Below are positions 25,527 to 33,372 of a DNA stretch of 34,716 nt, piece by piece. The DNA is from a bacterium (GTDB lineage Bacteria; Planctomycetota; Planctomycetia; Pirellulales; UBA1268): positions 1-34,716 of the forward strand of contig JAPOJV010000020.1 in the NCBI GenBank assembly GCA_029978085.1, written 5' to 3'. Under the pieces are notes generated by a model. The model saw nothing but the letters and a program-made list of their open reading frames with translations, made no database searches and had not been told where the DNA came from. A program made the translations under genes and the position numbers. How positions within the stretch are numbered: position 1 is the stretch's first letter; every line of letters begins with the position of its first letter.

Positions 25527-26395
25527 CCGCCATTGTGCTCGACGGCCGCGCCCTGGCCGCCACCATCGAAGACTCCCTCCGCGCGGAGGTCGAGACGTTC
25601 GCCGACATGTTCAAGCGACGGCCCCGGCTCGTGGTCGTGCTCGTGGGCGACATGGCCGCCAGCGCCTCCTACGTGAAGAGCAAGGCCGCCGCGGCGGCCC
25701 GCGTCGGCATCGATGCCGACGTGGTGCGGGTTCCGGCGACGACCGACACTGGATCGCTCGTGGCCCTCGTGCAGTCGCTCGCCCGCGACGAGCAGGGGCC
25801 GGCCGACGGGATCCTCGTGCAGCTGCCACTCCCCGAGCATGTCGACACGCTCGCCGTGCTCGACGCCGTGCCCCCTGATCGCGACGTCGACGGCTTCCAT
25901 CCGGAGAACGCCGGGCTGCTCTCGCAGGGGCGGCCGCGGTTTGTGCCCTGCACGGCGGCGGGCGTGCAGCGGATGCTGATCGACGCCGGCATCGAGACGG
26001 CGGGCCGGCATGCGGTGATCATCGGCCGCAGCGACATCGTGGGGAAGCCGTTGGCGCTCCTGCTCGCGGCGAAGGGCACGGGGGGCGACGCCACCGTCAC
26101 GCTCTGTCACAGCCGCTCTGCCGATCTGCCGACGATCACACGGTCGGCTGACATCCTCGTGGCCGCCGTGGGGCGGCCGGGCCTCGTGACGGCCGACATG
26201 GTGCGACCGGGCGCAGCGGTGATCGACGTGGGCATCAACCGGGTCGACGGCCGGCTCGTGGGCGACGTCGACTTCGAGTCGGTGCGGAAGGTGGCCGGCT
26301 GGATCTCGCCCGTGCCCGGCGGCGTCGGGCCGCTGACCGTGGCGATGCTCATCTCCAACACACTCCTGGCCGCCGAACTCCGCCACGCGCCGTAG
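25523..26395 (+). CDS. folD: Methylenetetrahydrofolate dehydrogenase/cyclohydrolase
   Basis: This 290-residue bifunctional enzyme interconverts 5,10-methylene-, methenyl- and 10-formyl-tetrahydrofolate in one-carbon metabolism. Motifs seen are LVGDMAASASYVKSK, with Tyr50 and Lys54 as the catalytic pair, GILVQLPLPEHVD, DVDGFHPENAG, CTAAGVQRML, the NADP loop IIGRSDIVGKPLALLL and the C-terminal PVPGGVGPLTVAML. The length is normal. Its start codon overlaps the upstream stop by the ATGA arrangement. It ends a three-gene run and is followed by a repeat-rich gap. Confidence 0.96.
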   Translation: MTAIVLDGRALAATIEDSLRAEVETFADMFKRRPRLVVVLVGDMAASASYVKSKAAAAARVGIDADVVRVPATTDTGSLVALVQSLARDEQGPADGILVQLPLPEHVDTLAVLDAVPPDRDVDGFHPENAGLLSQGRPRFVPCTAAGVQRMLIDAGIETAGRHAVIIGRSDIVGKPLALLLAAKGTGGDATVTLCHSRSADLPTITRSADILVAAVGRPGLVTADMVRPGAAVIDVGINRVDGRLVGDVDFESVRKVAGWISPVPGGVGPLTVAMLISNTLLAAELRHAP

Positions 26396-26415
26396 TCTGC
26401 ACGCTCCGCTCGCGC

Positions 26416-26450
26416 CGTAGTCCACATGCTCCGCATGTGGCCCACGGTCT
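26416..26450. repeat. CTCCG-loop hairpin unit
   Basis: CCGTAG precedes the stem CCACATG-CTCCG-CATGTGG, which is followed by CCCACGG. The outer CCGT/ACGG also pairs around an internal loop. The same unit with a different stem is at 32200-32231. Confidence 0.8.
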
Positions 26451-26481
26451 GAACACCGCAGGCCCGTCTATTCCTCCGCGG

Positions 26482-26646
26482 GTCGACCTCCTGTGGCGTG
26501 GGTTCGGGGCTGCCCACGCCCCGTCGCCGGACGCTCGCTACGAACATCCTGTTCTTCACTCGCTCGATGCCGCCTTCGCTTCGGCATCCTGCCTGCGCTC
26601 GGCGGCAAACGCCGGCTCCTGGGGCATGGGCAGCCCCTCACGGCGT
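26482..26646. repeat. Terminal-inverted-repeat element, copy 3
   Basis: The core is 26506-26637 (132 bp), with left arm GGGGCTGCCCACGCCCCG and right arm GGGGCATGGGCAGCCCC, one mismatch. The left flank GTCGACCTCCTGTGG and right flank TCACGGCG match copies 1 and 4. It is preceded by the CTCCG hairpin, as in copy 4, forming a composite of about 250 bp. It lies past the folD stop. Confidence 0.88.
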
Positions 26647-26873
26647 CTTGCCAGCACGAGAAACGGCCCTGATTTCCGCCTTGCCCGGCTGGGGCGGCCT
26701 CGGTACCCTCCCCGCCCTCACGGGCTGCAAGGTCGGGCTGGAATGCCCACTTTGCCTGTCCGTGTGCAGACCCCGTGGGCGGTCCTGAGCGGACCGTCGG
26801 TGGGCTGACGGCATCGGCCAGACCGATTCACACCGGCAACCGATTCGCACGGACGAGCGAGACACCAGACCCC

Positions 26874-28823
26874 ATGCACTATTTCCTGCGGGCCCTGCGC
26901 GAGGCCGCCAAGAGCTGGCCCCTCCTTGCCGCGGCCCTGCTCTGCTCCGCCGGCGTCGCCGCCCTCTGGGGCGCGAACATCGCCGCGCTCTTTCCGATCA
27001 TCGAGGTCACGCTGCGGGGCGAGTCGCTCCAGTCGTGGAACGAGCGGCGGATCGTCGATGCTCGCGGCCGGGTGGAGGCCGCCACGGCCGATCGCGAGGC
27101 GGTGCAGATGAAACTCGCCGCCGACGGGCTCGACGCGTCCGCGGAGGCGAAGCTGCGCAACAAGCTCGACACGCTGGAAATCAATCGTCGTGGCGACGAG
27201 GCGATCGTCTATTCCGCCGAGCGGCTGAAACCCTGGCTCGATCGCTTCCTGCCTCGTGATCCCTTTCAGACGGTGCTGCTCGTCGTCGGCTTCGTGGTCG
27301 TCAGCACATTTCTCAAACACGTTCTTCTGCTCGGCAGCACCTTGCTCGTCAGCTGGGTGGCGATGAACATCAGCCGCAACATCCGGCTGAAAGTCTTCGA
27401 CAAGGCGCTCGAGCTCGACCGGGCCCAGTTCATGAAGCACGGCTCGGCGGGGTTCATGGCCCAGGTGACGAGCACCTCCGAGATGCTCGCCAGCGGCATC
27501 ACGAGCGTCTACGGCGGCGCGGTCACGGAGCCCCTCAAGATCCTCGCCTGCCTCGGCTGCGCGATGCTGGTCTCGTGGCGGCTCACGCTCGCCTGCCTGC
27601 TGCTCGCCCCGGTCGTGGGCTTCCTGATGGTCTGGCTCAACCGCCGGATCCGCGGCATCTCCAAGAACATCCTCTCGCGGTCGAAGGGATTCCACCACGT
27701 GCTGCTCGAGGCGCTCAACAACGTGCTCACCGTGCAGGCCTACACGATGGAGGACTTCGAGCGGCAGCGGTTCCGCACCTGCACCGCCGACATGCTCCGC
27801 ACCGGCATGTGGCACACCTTCTACCACGCGCTGGCCAACCCGATCACCGAGATTCTCGGCATCGGCATGGTCGCCACCTCGATCGCCGTGGGCGCCTGGC
27901 TCGTGATCAATCAGGAGACCCGAATCTTCGGGATCACGATCACAGACCAGCCGATGACCGTGCCCGGCATCATGATCTTCTTCGGCTTCCTGATCGGGGC
28001 GAGCGACCCGGTTCGCAAGCTCTCGGGCGTGATCACGGGCCTCAACGTGGGCACGGTGGGCGCCCAGGCGCTCTACCCGCTGCTCGACACGCCCTCGAAG
28101 CTGGCCGAGCCGGCCCATCCGCGGCAGGTGGCCTCGCCCCACCGTGAGATCCGCTTGGAGAACGTGGCCTTCAGCTATGACGGCATCGACACGGTGCTCA
28201 AGGACGTGAACGTGGGGATCCGCTTCGGCGAGCGGGTGGCGATCGTGGGCCCCAACGGCGGTGGCAAGAGCACGCTCGTCAACGTGATCTGCCGGTTCTA
28301 CGACCCGACCGCCGGCCGCGTGCTCCTCGACGGCGTGCCCCTGACCGATATGACGTTGCATGATCTGCGGCGGCGAATCGCGATGGTCACGCAGCAGACG
28401 GAGCTCTTCAACGAGTCGATCCACTACAACATCAAGTACGGCCGGTGGGATGCCACCGACGCGGAGATCGAAGAGGCCGCCCGCAAGGCCCATGCCCACG
28501 ACTTCATCGCCGATTTCCCGGACGGCTACCGCACGATGGTCGGCCCCAACGGCTTCCGGCTCTCGGGCGGCCAGCGGCAGCGGATCGCGCTGGCCCGCGC
28601 ATTCCTGCGTAATGCCGAGATCCTCGTGCTCGATGAGGCCACCAGCCAGATCGACGTGGAGAGCGAGAGGCTCATCCACGAGGCCCTCGCGAAGTACGTC
28701 GAGAACCGGACCGTGATCATGATCACCCACCGGGCCAGCACCCTCGCACTGGCCGATGCGATCATCGAGGTGGAGCACGGCCATGTGACCAAACGGCCGG
28801 CCGCCCAGCACCGGGCCGCCTGA
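26874..28823 (+). CDS. ABC exporter, MsbA-like fused half-transporter
   Basis: This 649-residue inner-membrane exporter has one transmembrane and one ATPase domain and should act as a homodimer. Helix 1 lies at about 17-45. It is followed by an unusual polar, helical segment (about 49-126; many Glu, Arg, Ala) before helix 2 (about 131-157), which is longer than in MsbA and may form a periplasmic coiled coil. Further helices run to about 390. The ATPase domain (about 422-640) is complete: Walker A GPNGGGKST (459-467), Q-loop VTQQTELF, signature LSGGQ (563-567), Walker B ILVLDEATS (Asp587, Glu588) and switch His in ITHRAS. The substrate is unknown; lipid A or another envelope lipid is a guess. 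The next gene begins 24 nt downstream. Confidence 0.9.
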   Translation: MHYFLRALREAAKSWPLLAAALLCSAGVAALWGANIAALFPIIEVTLRGESLQSWNERRIVDARGRVEAATADREAVQMKLAADGLDASAEAKLRNKLDTLEINRRGDEAIVYSAERLKPWLDRFLPRDPFQTVLLVVGFVVVSTFLKHVLLLGSTLLVSWVAMNISRNIRLKVFDKALELDRAQFMKHGSAGFMAQVTSTSEMLASGITSVYGGAVTEPLKILACLGCAMLVSWRLTLACLLLAPVVGFLMVWLNRRIRGISKNILSRSKGFHHVLLEALNNVLTVQAYTMEDFERQRFRTCTADMLRTGMWHTFYHALANPITEILGIGMVATSIAVGAWLVINQETRIFGITITDQPMTVPGIMIFFGFLIGASDPVRKLSGVITGLNVGTVGAQALYPLLDTPSKLAEPAHPRQVASPHREIRLENVAFSYDGIDTVLKDVNVGIRFGERVAIVGPNGGGKSTLVNVICRFYDPTAGRVLLDGVPLTDMTLHDLRRRIAMVTQQTELFNESIHYNIKYGRWDATDAEIEEAARKAHAHDFIADFPDGYRTMVGPNGFRLSGGQRQRIALARAFLRNAEILVLDEATSQIDVESERLIHEALAKYVENRTVIMITHRASTLALADAIIEVEHGHVTKRPAAQHRAA

Positions 28824-28834
28824 GCGGCTCGTGC

Positions 28835-28847
28835 TAGACTCGTCCCC
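28835..28847 (+). promoter_or_regulatory. Candidate -10 box close to a start codon (leaderless type)
   Basis: TAGACT at 28835-28840 is followed by 7 nt and then ATG at 28848. The box lies just after the exporter stop. It fits the pattern seen at three other starts here. Confidence 0.35.
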
Positions 28848-29417
28848 ATGGCAGCCATGATCACCTGCACGTGCGGATACCGGGGCGCCGGCATCGCCGA
28901 CGGCTCCACGCTCGTCTGCCCGATCTGCCGCACGCCCGCGGCCGCCAGTTCACCGCCGGCCCCCGCCGCCCCGATGCCCCCCGTGGCGTCACCGCCGGCG
29001 CCGATGGTCCCCTCGCCGTCTGCCCCACCGAGCGGGCTGCGGATGCCACCGCCTCCGGGGGCACGGCCCGCACCGGCGGCCGCGCCCGGACCGGGCGCGG
29101 GCGGCCCGCTCGGGCCTGTGCCGGCCAATCGCGAAAGCGGTGGCATCGTCAGGATCCCGTGCCCCAACGGCCACGTGCTCAAGACGAAGCGGAGCCGGCT
29201 CGGTCAGCAGGTGGTCTGTCCCACGTGCAACGAGTTCTTCGTGCTCGAGGAGACCGACAGCCTCGAATACAAGCAGGAGGCGGCACGGCGCCGGGCTCGC
29301 GAAGATGAGGAGCGGGCCCAGAAGTGGCTCTGGCGGGCGATCTACGCCGCGATCTTCATCGTGCTCTCGTTCATCGTGATGGCGGTGATCGGCTCGAACC
29401 CGCAGTGGTTCCGGTAG
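28848..29417 (+). CDS. Zinc-ribbon, proline-rich, C-terminally anchored membrane protein
   Basis: The protein has 189 residues. An N-terminal Cys cluster (C7, C9, C24, C27) is followed by a long Pro/Ala-rich linker (about 30-105), a second zinc-ribbon-like motif (CPNGH...CPTC, about 113-135), a charged helical stretch and one membrane helix near the C terminus (about 162-183). The C-terminal anchor puts the ribbons in the cytoplasm. I do not recognise a named family. The layout resembles the two-ribbon membrane protein at 7776-8495. A second in-frame ATG lies 9 nt downstream of the chosen start. It may be cotranscribed with the exporter or use its own promoter. Confidence 0.75.
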   Translation: MAAMITCTCGYRGAGIADGSTLVCPICRTPAAASSPPAPAAPMPPVASPPAPMVPSPSAPPSGLRMPPPPGARPAPAAAPGPGAGGPLGPVPANRESGGIVRIPCPNGHVLKTKRSRLGQQVVCPTCNEFFVLEETDSLEYKQEAARRRAREDEERAQKWLWRAIYAAIFIVLSFIVMAVIGSNPQWFR

Positions 29418-29418
29418 A

Positions 29419-29439
29419 ACACATCCGACTTTGATGTGT
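29419..29439. terminator. Hairpin just after the zinc-ribbon gene
   Basis: ACACATC and GATGTGT form a 7-bp stem around a 7-nt loop directly after the stop codon. No T-run follows, since the 109-bp repeat begins there. A terminator is likely but not certain. Confidence 0.5.
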
Positions 29440-29547
29440 CGCCGGCTCGGGGGCGGTACAAGTCGCCGCTGCGCGGTCTTTCAGATCGTCGCGGGACCTC
29501 GAAGACTCGGTCCAACGCTCCTCGAGCTTGCACCGACCCCCTCGCCT
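29439..29547 (+). repeat. 109-bp direct repeat, copy A (downstream of rhaB)
   Basis: It is identical at 108 of 109 positions to copy B (31145-31253) and lies in the same orientation; the single difference is CAACGC versus CAATGC. The ends form imperfect inverted repeats (GGCTCGGGGGCGGTACAAG versus GGCGAGGGGGTCGGTGCAAG read from the other strand), as in MITE-like elements. Copies A and B bracket the rhamnulokinase gene. Confidence 0.92.
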
Positions 29548-29548
29548 A

Positions 29549-29564
29549 CCTCAACTCGCTGAGG
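29549..29564. terminator. Small hairpin after rhaB
   Basis: CCTCA-ACTCGC-TGAGG lies 7 nt past the rhaB stop, between it and repeat A. The stem is weak and there is no T-run. Confidence 0.3.
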
Positions 29565-29570
29565 CAATGC

Positions 29571-31043
29571 TCACTTCAGCCTCGCGTTCCAGCGGGCGGC
29601 GTCGCGGGGTTCGTAGGTGGCGAGTTCGAAGCTGTCGCGGACGATCGTGCGGACGGCCCGGAGGTCGACCTCGTGGCCGTCGCGGGCCGTGAGCTGCACG
29701 AGCAGGTTGCCGATCGCGGTCGCCTCGACCGGGCCGGCGACGACCGGTCGGTCGCAGGCATCGGCGATCATCTGACAGAGCAGGCGATTTTTGACGCCGC
29801 CCCCGACCACGTGGATCCGACCGACGCGGCGTCCCAGCAGCTCGTCGAGCTCGGTGAGCGTCCGCCGCACGGCGGCGGCCATGCTTTCGAGCGCCGTGCG
29901 GACGATCGCCGCCGTCGATTCCGGCACCGGCTCGCCCGAGGCCTTGGCTAGGGCCCGAATCGCCTCGGGCATGTCGGCGGGAGCCACGAGCGACGGATGA
30001 TTCGGGTCGACGACCGTCACGAGCGGCGGAGCCTCCGCGGCCAGCGCCGTCAGCTGTTCCCAGGTCCAGCCCTTGCCGGCCCGCTGCCAGGCCGCGCGGC
30101 ACTGCTGCACGAGCCACAGGCCGCAGACATTCTTGAGCAGCCGTGTCGTGCCGCCGACACCCCCTTCGTTGGTGAAGTTGCGGGCCAGACACGCCGGCGT
30201 GACATGCGGCCGGTCGAGCTCGGCTCCGACCAGCGCCCACGTGCCGAGGCTCACGTAGCACCAGTCGGGGCGGGCGCTCGGCGGATCGACGGCCGGCACG
30301 GCGGCCACCGCACTGGCCGTGTCATGCGTGCCGGGCACGATCACCTTCGCGGCCGTGAGTCCTGTTTCGGCGGCCAGCTCAGGCCGCAGCCCACCGAGGC
30401 TCGTGCCCGGCTCGACGATTGGACCGAACACGCGACGCGGCAGGCCGAAGCGTTCGAGCATGTCGAAGGCCCAGTCGTTGGCCTGTGGATCGAAGCACTG
30501 CGAGGTCGTGGCGTTCGTCCGCTCGTTCGACCGCGTGCCGCTGAGCAGCCAGTGGAACAGATCGGGAATCATCAGCAGCCGGTCCGCCGCCGCCAGCACG
30601 GTCGACCGACTCTCCTGCATGGCGAGCAGCTGATAGAGCGAGTTGATCTCCATGAACTGCAGGCCCGTGGCCGCGAAGATCTCGGCGCGGGGCACCGTCC
30701 GCTCGGCCTTGGCCAGCATGCCGCGGGTCCGCGGGTCACGGTAGCAGCCCGGATTGCCGAGCAGCTCGTCGTCGGCGCCGAGGAAGGCGAAGTCGACGCC
30801 CCAGGTGTCGACGCCCACGCTCGACACGCTCGTGCCGTAGCGGCTGCCGGCGAGCCGCAGTCCCTCGACCACTTCCTGCCACAGTCGGGGCAGATCCCAG
30901 ATCAGCCGGCCGCCGAGCGACACGGGGCCGTTCTCGAACCGATGAATCTCCTCGAGTTCGAGCAGCCGGCCGTCGAACGAGCCGGCCACCACGCGGCCTC
31001 CCGAAGCGCCGAGATCCACTGCCAAGGCTATCGATCGTGTCAT
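29571..31043 (-). CDS. rhaB: Rhamnulokinase
   Basis: This 490-residue FGGY-family sugar kinase phosphorylates L-rhamnulose. It starts with the ATP-site segment AVDLGASGGRVVAGSF, followed by HRFENGPV, VGVDTWGVDFAFL, NPGCYRDPRTRG, TGLQFMEINSLYQL and, in the C-terminal half, GTHDTASAVAAVP, VSLGTWALVG, FTNEGGVGGTTRLLKN, VVGGGVKNRLLCQ and AGPVEATAIGNLLVQ, all typical of RhaB. I chose the ATG at 31043, with GGAGG about 8 nt upstream; the frame stays open a little further. No isomerase or aldolase lies alongside, so this is an orphan of the rhamnose pathway. The gene is bracketed by two 109-bp direct repeats, so duplication or transfer as a block is possible. Confidence 0.93.
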   Translation of the reverse strand: MTRSIALAVDLGASGGRVVAGSFDGRLLELEEIHRFENGPVSLGGRLIWDLPRLWQEVVEGLRLAGSRYGTSVSSVGVDTWGVDFAFLGADDELLGNPGCYRDPRTRGMLAKAERTVPRAEIFAATGLQFMEINSLYQLLAMQESRSTVLAAADRLLMIPDLFHWLLSGTRSNERTNATTSQCFDPQANDWAFDMLERFGLPRRVFGPIVEPGTSLGGLRPELAAETGLTAAKVIVPGTHDTASAVAAVPAVDPPSARPDWCYVSLGTWALVGAELDRPHVTPACLARNFTNEGGVGGTTRLLKNVCGLWLVQQCRAAWQRAGKGWTWEQLTALAAEAPPLVTVVDPNHPSLVAPADMPEAIRALAKASGEPVPESTAAIVRTALESMAAAVRRTLTELDELLGRRVGRIHVVGGGVKNRLLCQMIADACDRPVVAGPVEATAIGNLLVQLTARDGHEVDLRAVRTIVRDSFELATYEPRDAARWNARLK

Positions 31044-31421
31044 TGCACCTGCCTCCAAGCGACGATTCCACATGCCGGGATGCCGGATCACACCATACCG
31101 CCTCGCGAAGCGGAAGGCCCTTGAAGGCATCCCAGTGAGGTGGTTCGCCGGCTCGGGGGCGGTACAAGTCGCCGCTGCGCGGTCTTTCAGATCGTCGCGG
31201 GACCTCGAAGACTCGGTCCAATGCTCCTCGAGCTTGCACCGACCCCCTCGCCTCCCCGCTCTGGTGCGCGTGGGTTCATGCTACACGCTGTTTGGCGGGG
31301 CGCTACGGGCGGGTACTGGCGGGTTTCGGGCAGGCGGGTGAAACTTTGCGGTTTCGGGCGGTCGGAGTGTGTCGGCCGGTTGCCGGGGGTCGATGCAAGA
31401 GACCGCACGGCATATCCTGGA
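31044..31421. other. 378-bp gap upstream of rhaB and cysH
   Basis: This divergent gap contains repeat copy B (31145-31253) and no believable gene. The rhaB side must hold its promoter within about 100 bp. The side toward the APS reductase gene (31254-31421) shows no clear hexamers. Confidence 0.5.
31145..31253 (+). repeat. 109-bp direct repeat, copy B (upstream of rhaB)
   Basis: Same orientation and 108/109 identity to copy A at 29439-29547, about 1.7 kb apart, with rhaB between them. Conservation this high suggests recent duplication or gene conversion. It contains no coding frame of its own. Confidence 0.92.
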
Positions 31422-32192
31422 ATGACTGTCAGCACCGCGAACGGGATTTTCATGGCCGGCGAGCCCGAGACGATTCCAGGCGAGCCCGCCGTGCCGTCCG
31501 CAGCCGTTCGCGAGGAGCTTGCCCGGGCGAGCCGCTCGCTCGAGTCGGCCGAGCCGGTCGAGATCGTCCGCTGGGCGGCCGAACGCTACGGCGACCAGCT
31601 CACGATGGCCACCGCCTTCGGGCCCGAAGGCTGCCTGATCATCCACTGGCTGGCCGCAGTCGCGCCGCGTACGTACGTCTTCAACCTCGACACGGGCTAC
31701 CAGTTTCCCGAGACGCTCGCCCTGCGCGAGCGAATCCTGAAACGGTATGGGATCGACGTGGTGCTCGAGCGACCCGAGACGACCGTGGCCGACTACGAGC
31801 GGCTGCATGGTGGCCCGCTCTATCGCACCGACCCCGACCGCTGCTGCGGCGACCGCAAGCTCGCGGTCGTGAAGCGGGTGCTGGCCCGATTCGGCGCCTG
31901 GATGAGCGGCATCCGCCGTGACCAGAGCCCCGACCGCGCCGCCGCACCGATCGTGGGCTGGGATCACAAGTACGGCGTGGTGAAGATCTCACCGCTGGCC
32001 AACTGGACGAAGGCCAAGGTGTGGGACGCGATCATGCGGGAGGACGTGCCCTACAACCCGCTGCACGATCAGGGCTATGTGAGCATCGGCTGCCAGCCCT
32101 GCACGCGGGCGATCGGCGCTGGCGAGGACGAGCGGGCCGGCCGCTGGAGCGGCAGCGCGAAGACTGAGTGCGGCCTGCACTCGCGCGGGTAG
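31422..32192 (+). CDS. cysH: 4Fe-4S adenylylsulfate (APS) reductase, CysH family
   Basis: This 256-residue enzyme reduces adenylyl sulfate to sulfite in assimilatory sulfate reduction, using thioredoxin. The nucleotide-binding part has TMATAFGPEGCLIIHWL and FNLDTGYQFPET. Four cysteines (C141-C142 and C224-x2-C227, GCQPC) form the iron-sulfur motif that separates APS reductases from PAPS-specific enzymes, and the ECGLH tail (249-253) carries the catalytic Cys. An ATG at 31452 is an equally possible start, since neither has a strong ribosome site. No other sulfate genes are present here. The thioredoxin-like protein at 2659 is far away and has an unusual site, so it is not an obvious partner. 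Confidence 0.92.
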   Translation: MTVSTANGIFMAGEPETIPGEPAVPSAAVREELARASRSLESAEPVEIVRWAAERYGDQLTMATAFGPEGCLIIHWLAAVAPRTYVFNLDTGYQFPETLALRERILKRYGIDVVLERPETTVADYERLHGGPLYRTDPDRCCGDRKLAVVKRVLARFGAWMSGIRRDQSPDRAAAPIVGWDHKYGVVKISPLANWTKAKVWDAIMREDVPYNPLHDQGYVSIGCQPCTRAIGAGEDERAGRWSGSAKTECGLHSRG

Positions 32193-32199
32193 CGGGCGA

Positions 32200-32231
32200 C
32201 CGTAGTCCGCACACTCCGTGTGCGGCCCACG
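32200..32231. repeat. CTCCG-loop hairpin unit
   Basis: CCGTAGT precedes CCGCACA-CTCCG-TGTGCGG (32207-32225) and CCCACGG follows. Compared with the unit at 26416-26450, three stem pairs differ in a compensated way. It lies 8 nt after the APS reductase stop. Confidence 0.82.
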
Positions 32232-32268
32232 GTCTGAATACCGCAGACTCGAGCTATTCCGCAGCGGG

Positions 32269-32435
32269 TCGACCTCCGGTGGCGGGAGTTCGGGGCTGCC
32301 CACGCCCCGTCGCCGGACGCTCGCTACGGACATCCTGTCCTCCGCTCGCTCGATGGCGGCTGCGCTCTCGGCATCCTGCCTTCGCTTGCCGCCATACGCC
32401 GGCTCTCGGGGCGTGGGCAGCCCCTCACGGCGTTT
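32269..32435. repeat. Terminal-inverted-repeat element, copy 4
   Basis: The core is 32292-32424 (133 bp), with left arm GGGGCTGCCCACGCCCCG and right arm CGGGGCGTGGGCAGCCCC, a perfect 18-bp inverted repeat, plus a CCGG pair beyond a small bulge. Flanks and interior match copies 1 and 3. It fills the gap between the convergent APS reductase and argF genes. Confidence 0.9.
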
Positions 32436-32454
32436 TGGTGGGCATCCACACACC

Positions 32455-33369
32455 TCACGCGTGGCCCAGGAGCCAGGCGAGCAGGCCTTTCTGCACGTGC
32501 ATGCGGTTGGCGGCTTCCTCCACCACCACGCTCTGCGGGCCGTCGATCACGCCGTCGGTGACCTCCTCGCCACGCCGGGCCGGCAGACAGTGCATGAACA
32601 GCGCCTCGGGGCAGTGCCGCATGAGCTGCTCGTTCACCTGATACGCAGCGAGATCGGCCAGCCGCTTCGCCCGCTCCTGCTCCTGTCCCATGCTCGTCCA
32701 GACGTCGGTGTAGACGACCGCAGCGTCCTTGACTGCCGTCACCGGATCGGTCGTCTCGATGATCTCGGCCTCGGGCACGATCGTTGCCAGATGCTTCCGG
32801 AAGCCGTCGTCGAACTGATAGGCCGGCGGCGCCGCGAGCACGAACCGCATGCCGAGCAGGCCGCAGACGACCGCCAGCGAGCGGGCCATGTTGTTGCCGT
32901 CGCCGACGAAGGCGAGTGTGAGACCGGCGACGCGGCCGACGTGCTGCCTGAGTGTGTAGATGTCGGCCAGGGCCTGGCACGGGTGGCAGTAGTCGGAGAG
33001 GCCGTTGATCACCGGCACGCTCGACACCTCAGCCAGTTGCACGATCGTGTCGTGGGCCTTCGAGCGGCAGACGATCACGTCGACGTATTCGCTGAGCACG
33101 CGGCCGAAGTCGGCGATGCTCTCCCGCGAAGAGGCGAAGCCCGTGTCGGCCCCGAGGAACAGGCTCGACCCGCCGAGGTGGGCCATCGCGGCCTGAAAGC
33201 TCACCCGCGTGCGGAGACTCTGCTTCTCGAAGATCAGGCCGAGCACGCGGCCCGGCAGCAGGGCATCGCGCTGGCCGGCGGTGAACTTCGCCTCCAGGTC
33301 GCGGGAGACGGCGAACACCGCCTCGATCTCGGCGGCGGACAGATCTTCGGGAACGATGACGTGTCGCAT
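32455..33369 (-). CDS. argF: Ornithine carbamoyltransferase
   Basis: This 304-residue enzyme makes citrulline from ornithine and carbamoyl phosphate in arginine synthesis. The carbamoyl-phosphate loop reads FEKQSLRTRVSF, with SLRTR (51-55) in place of the usual STRTR. Other motifs are standard: the HPCQ motif (129-132), FVGDGNNMARSL, TDVWTSMGQE and MHCLPARRGEEVTDGV with the ornithine-site Cys. Thr-to-Leu in the loop also occurs in carbamoyltransferases for acylated ornithine, but the DVWTSMGQE/HCLPA motifs favour ornithine. It starts 3 nt after argD ends and belongs to the argBDF run. Confidence 0.92.
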   Translation of the reverse strand: MRHVIVPEDLSAAEIEAVFAVSRDLEAKFTAGQRDALLPGRVLGLIFEKQSLRTRVSFQAAMAHLGGSSLFLGADTGFASSRESIADFGRVLSEYVDVIVCRSKAHDTIVQLAEVSSVPVINGLSDYCHPCQALADIYTLRQHVGRVAGLTLAFVGDGNNMARSLAVVCGLLGMRFVLAAPPAYQFDDGFRKHLATIVPEAEIIETTDPVTAVKDAAVVYTDVWTSMGQEQERAKRLADLAAYQVNEQLMRHCPEALFMHCLPARRGEEVTDGVIDGPQSVVVEEAANRMHVQKGLLAWLLGHA

Positions 33370-33372
33370 GGC

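Larger units (their letters stand above)
26396..26873. other. 478-bp repeat-rich intergenic region
   Basis: It holds a partial hairpin unit (about 26394-26410), the full CTCCG hairpin CCACATG-CTCCG-CATGTGG at 26422-26440 and the inverted-repeat element at 26506-26637. The rest (26650-26873) has no recognisable element except two similar 15-mers (ACCGATTCACACCGG and ACCGATTCGCACGG, about 26822-26852) just before the ABC exporter. No gene is seen. Confidence 0.6.

Noticed and set aside
29439-31253. Composite transposon around rhaB
   Set aside because: The bracketing repeats are only 109 bp, encode no transposase, and no target-site duplication was found by eye. Kept as a direct-repeat finding only.
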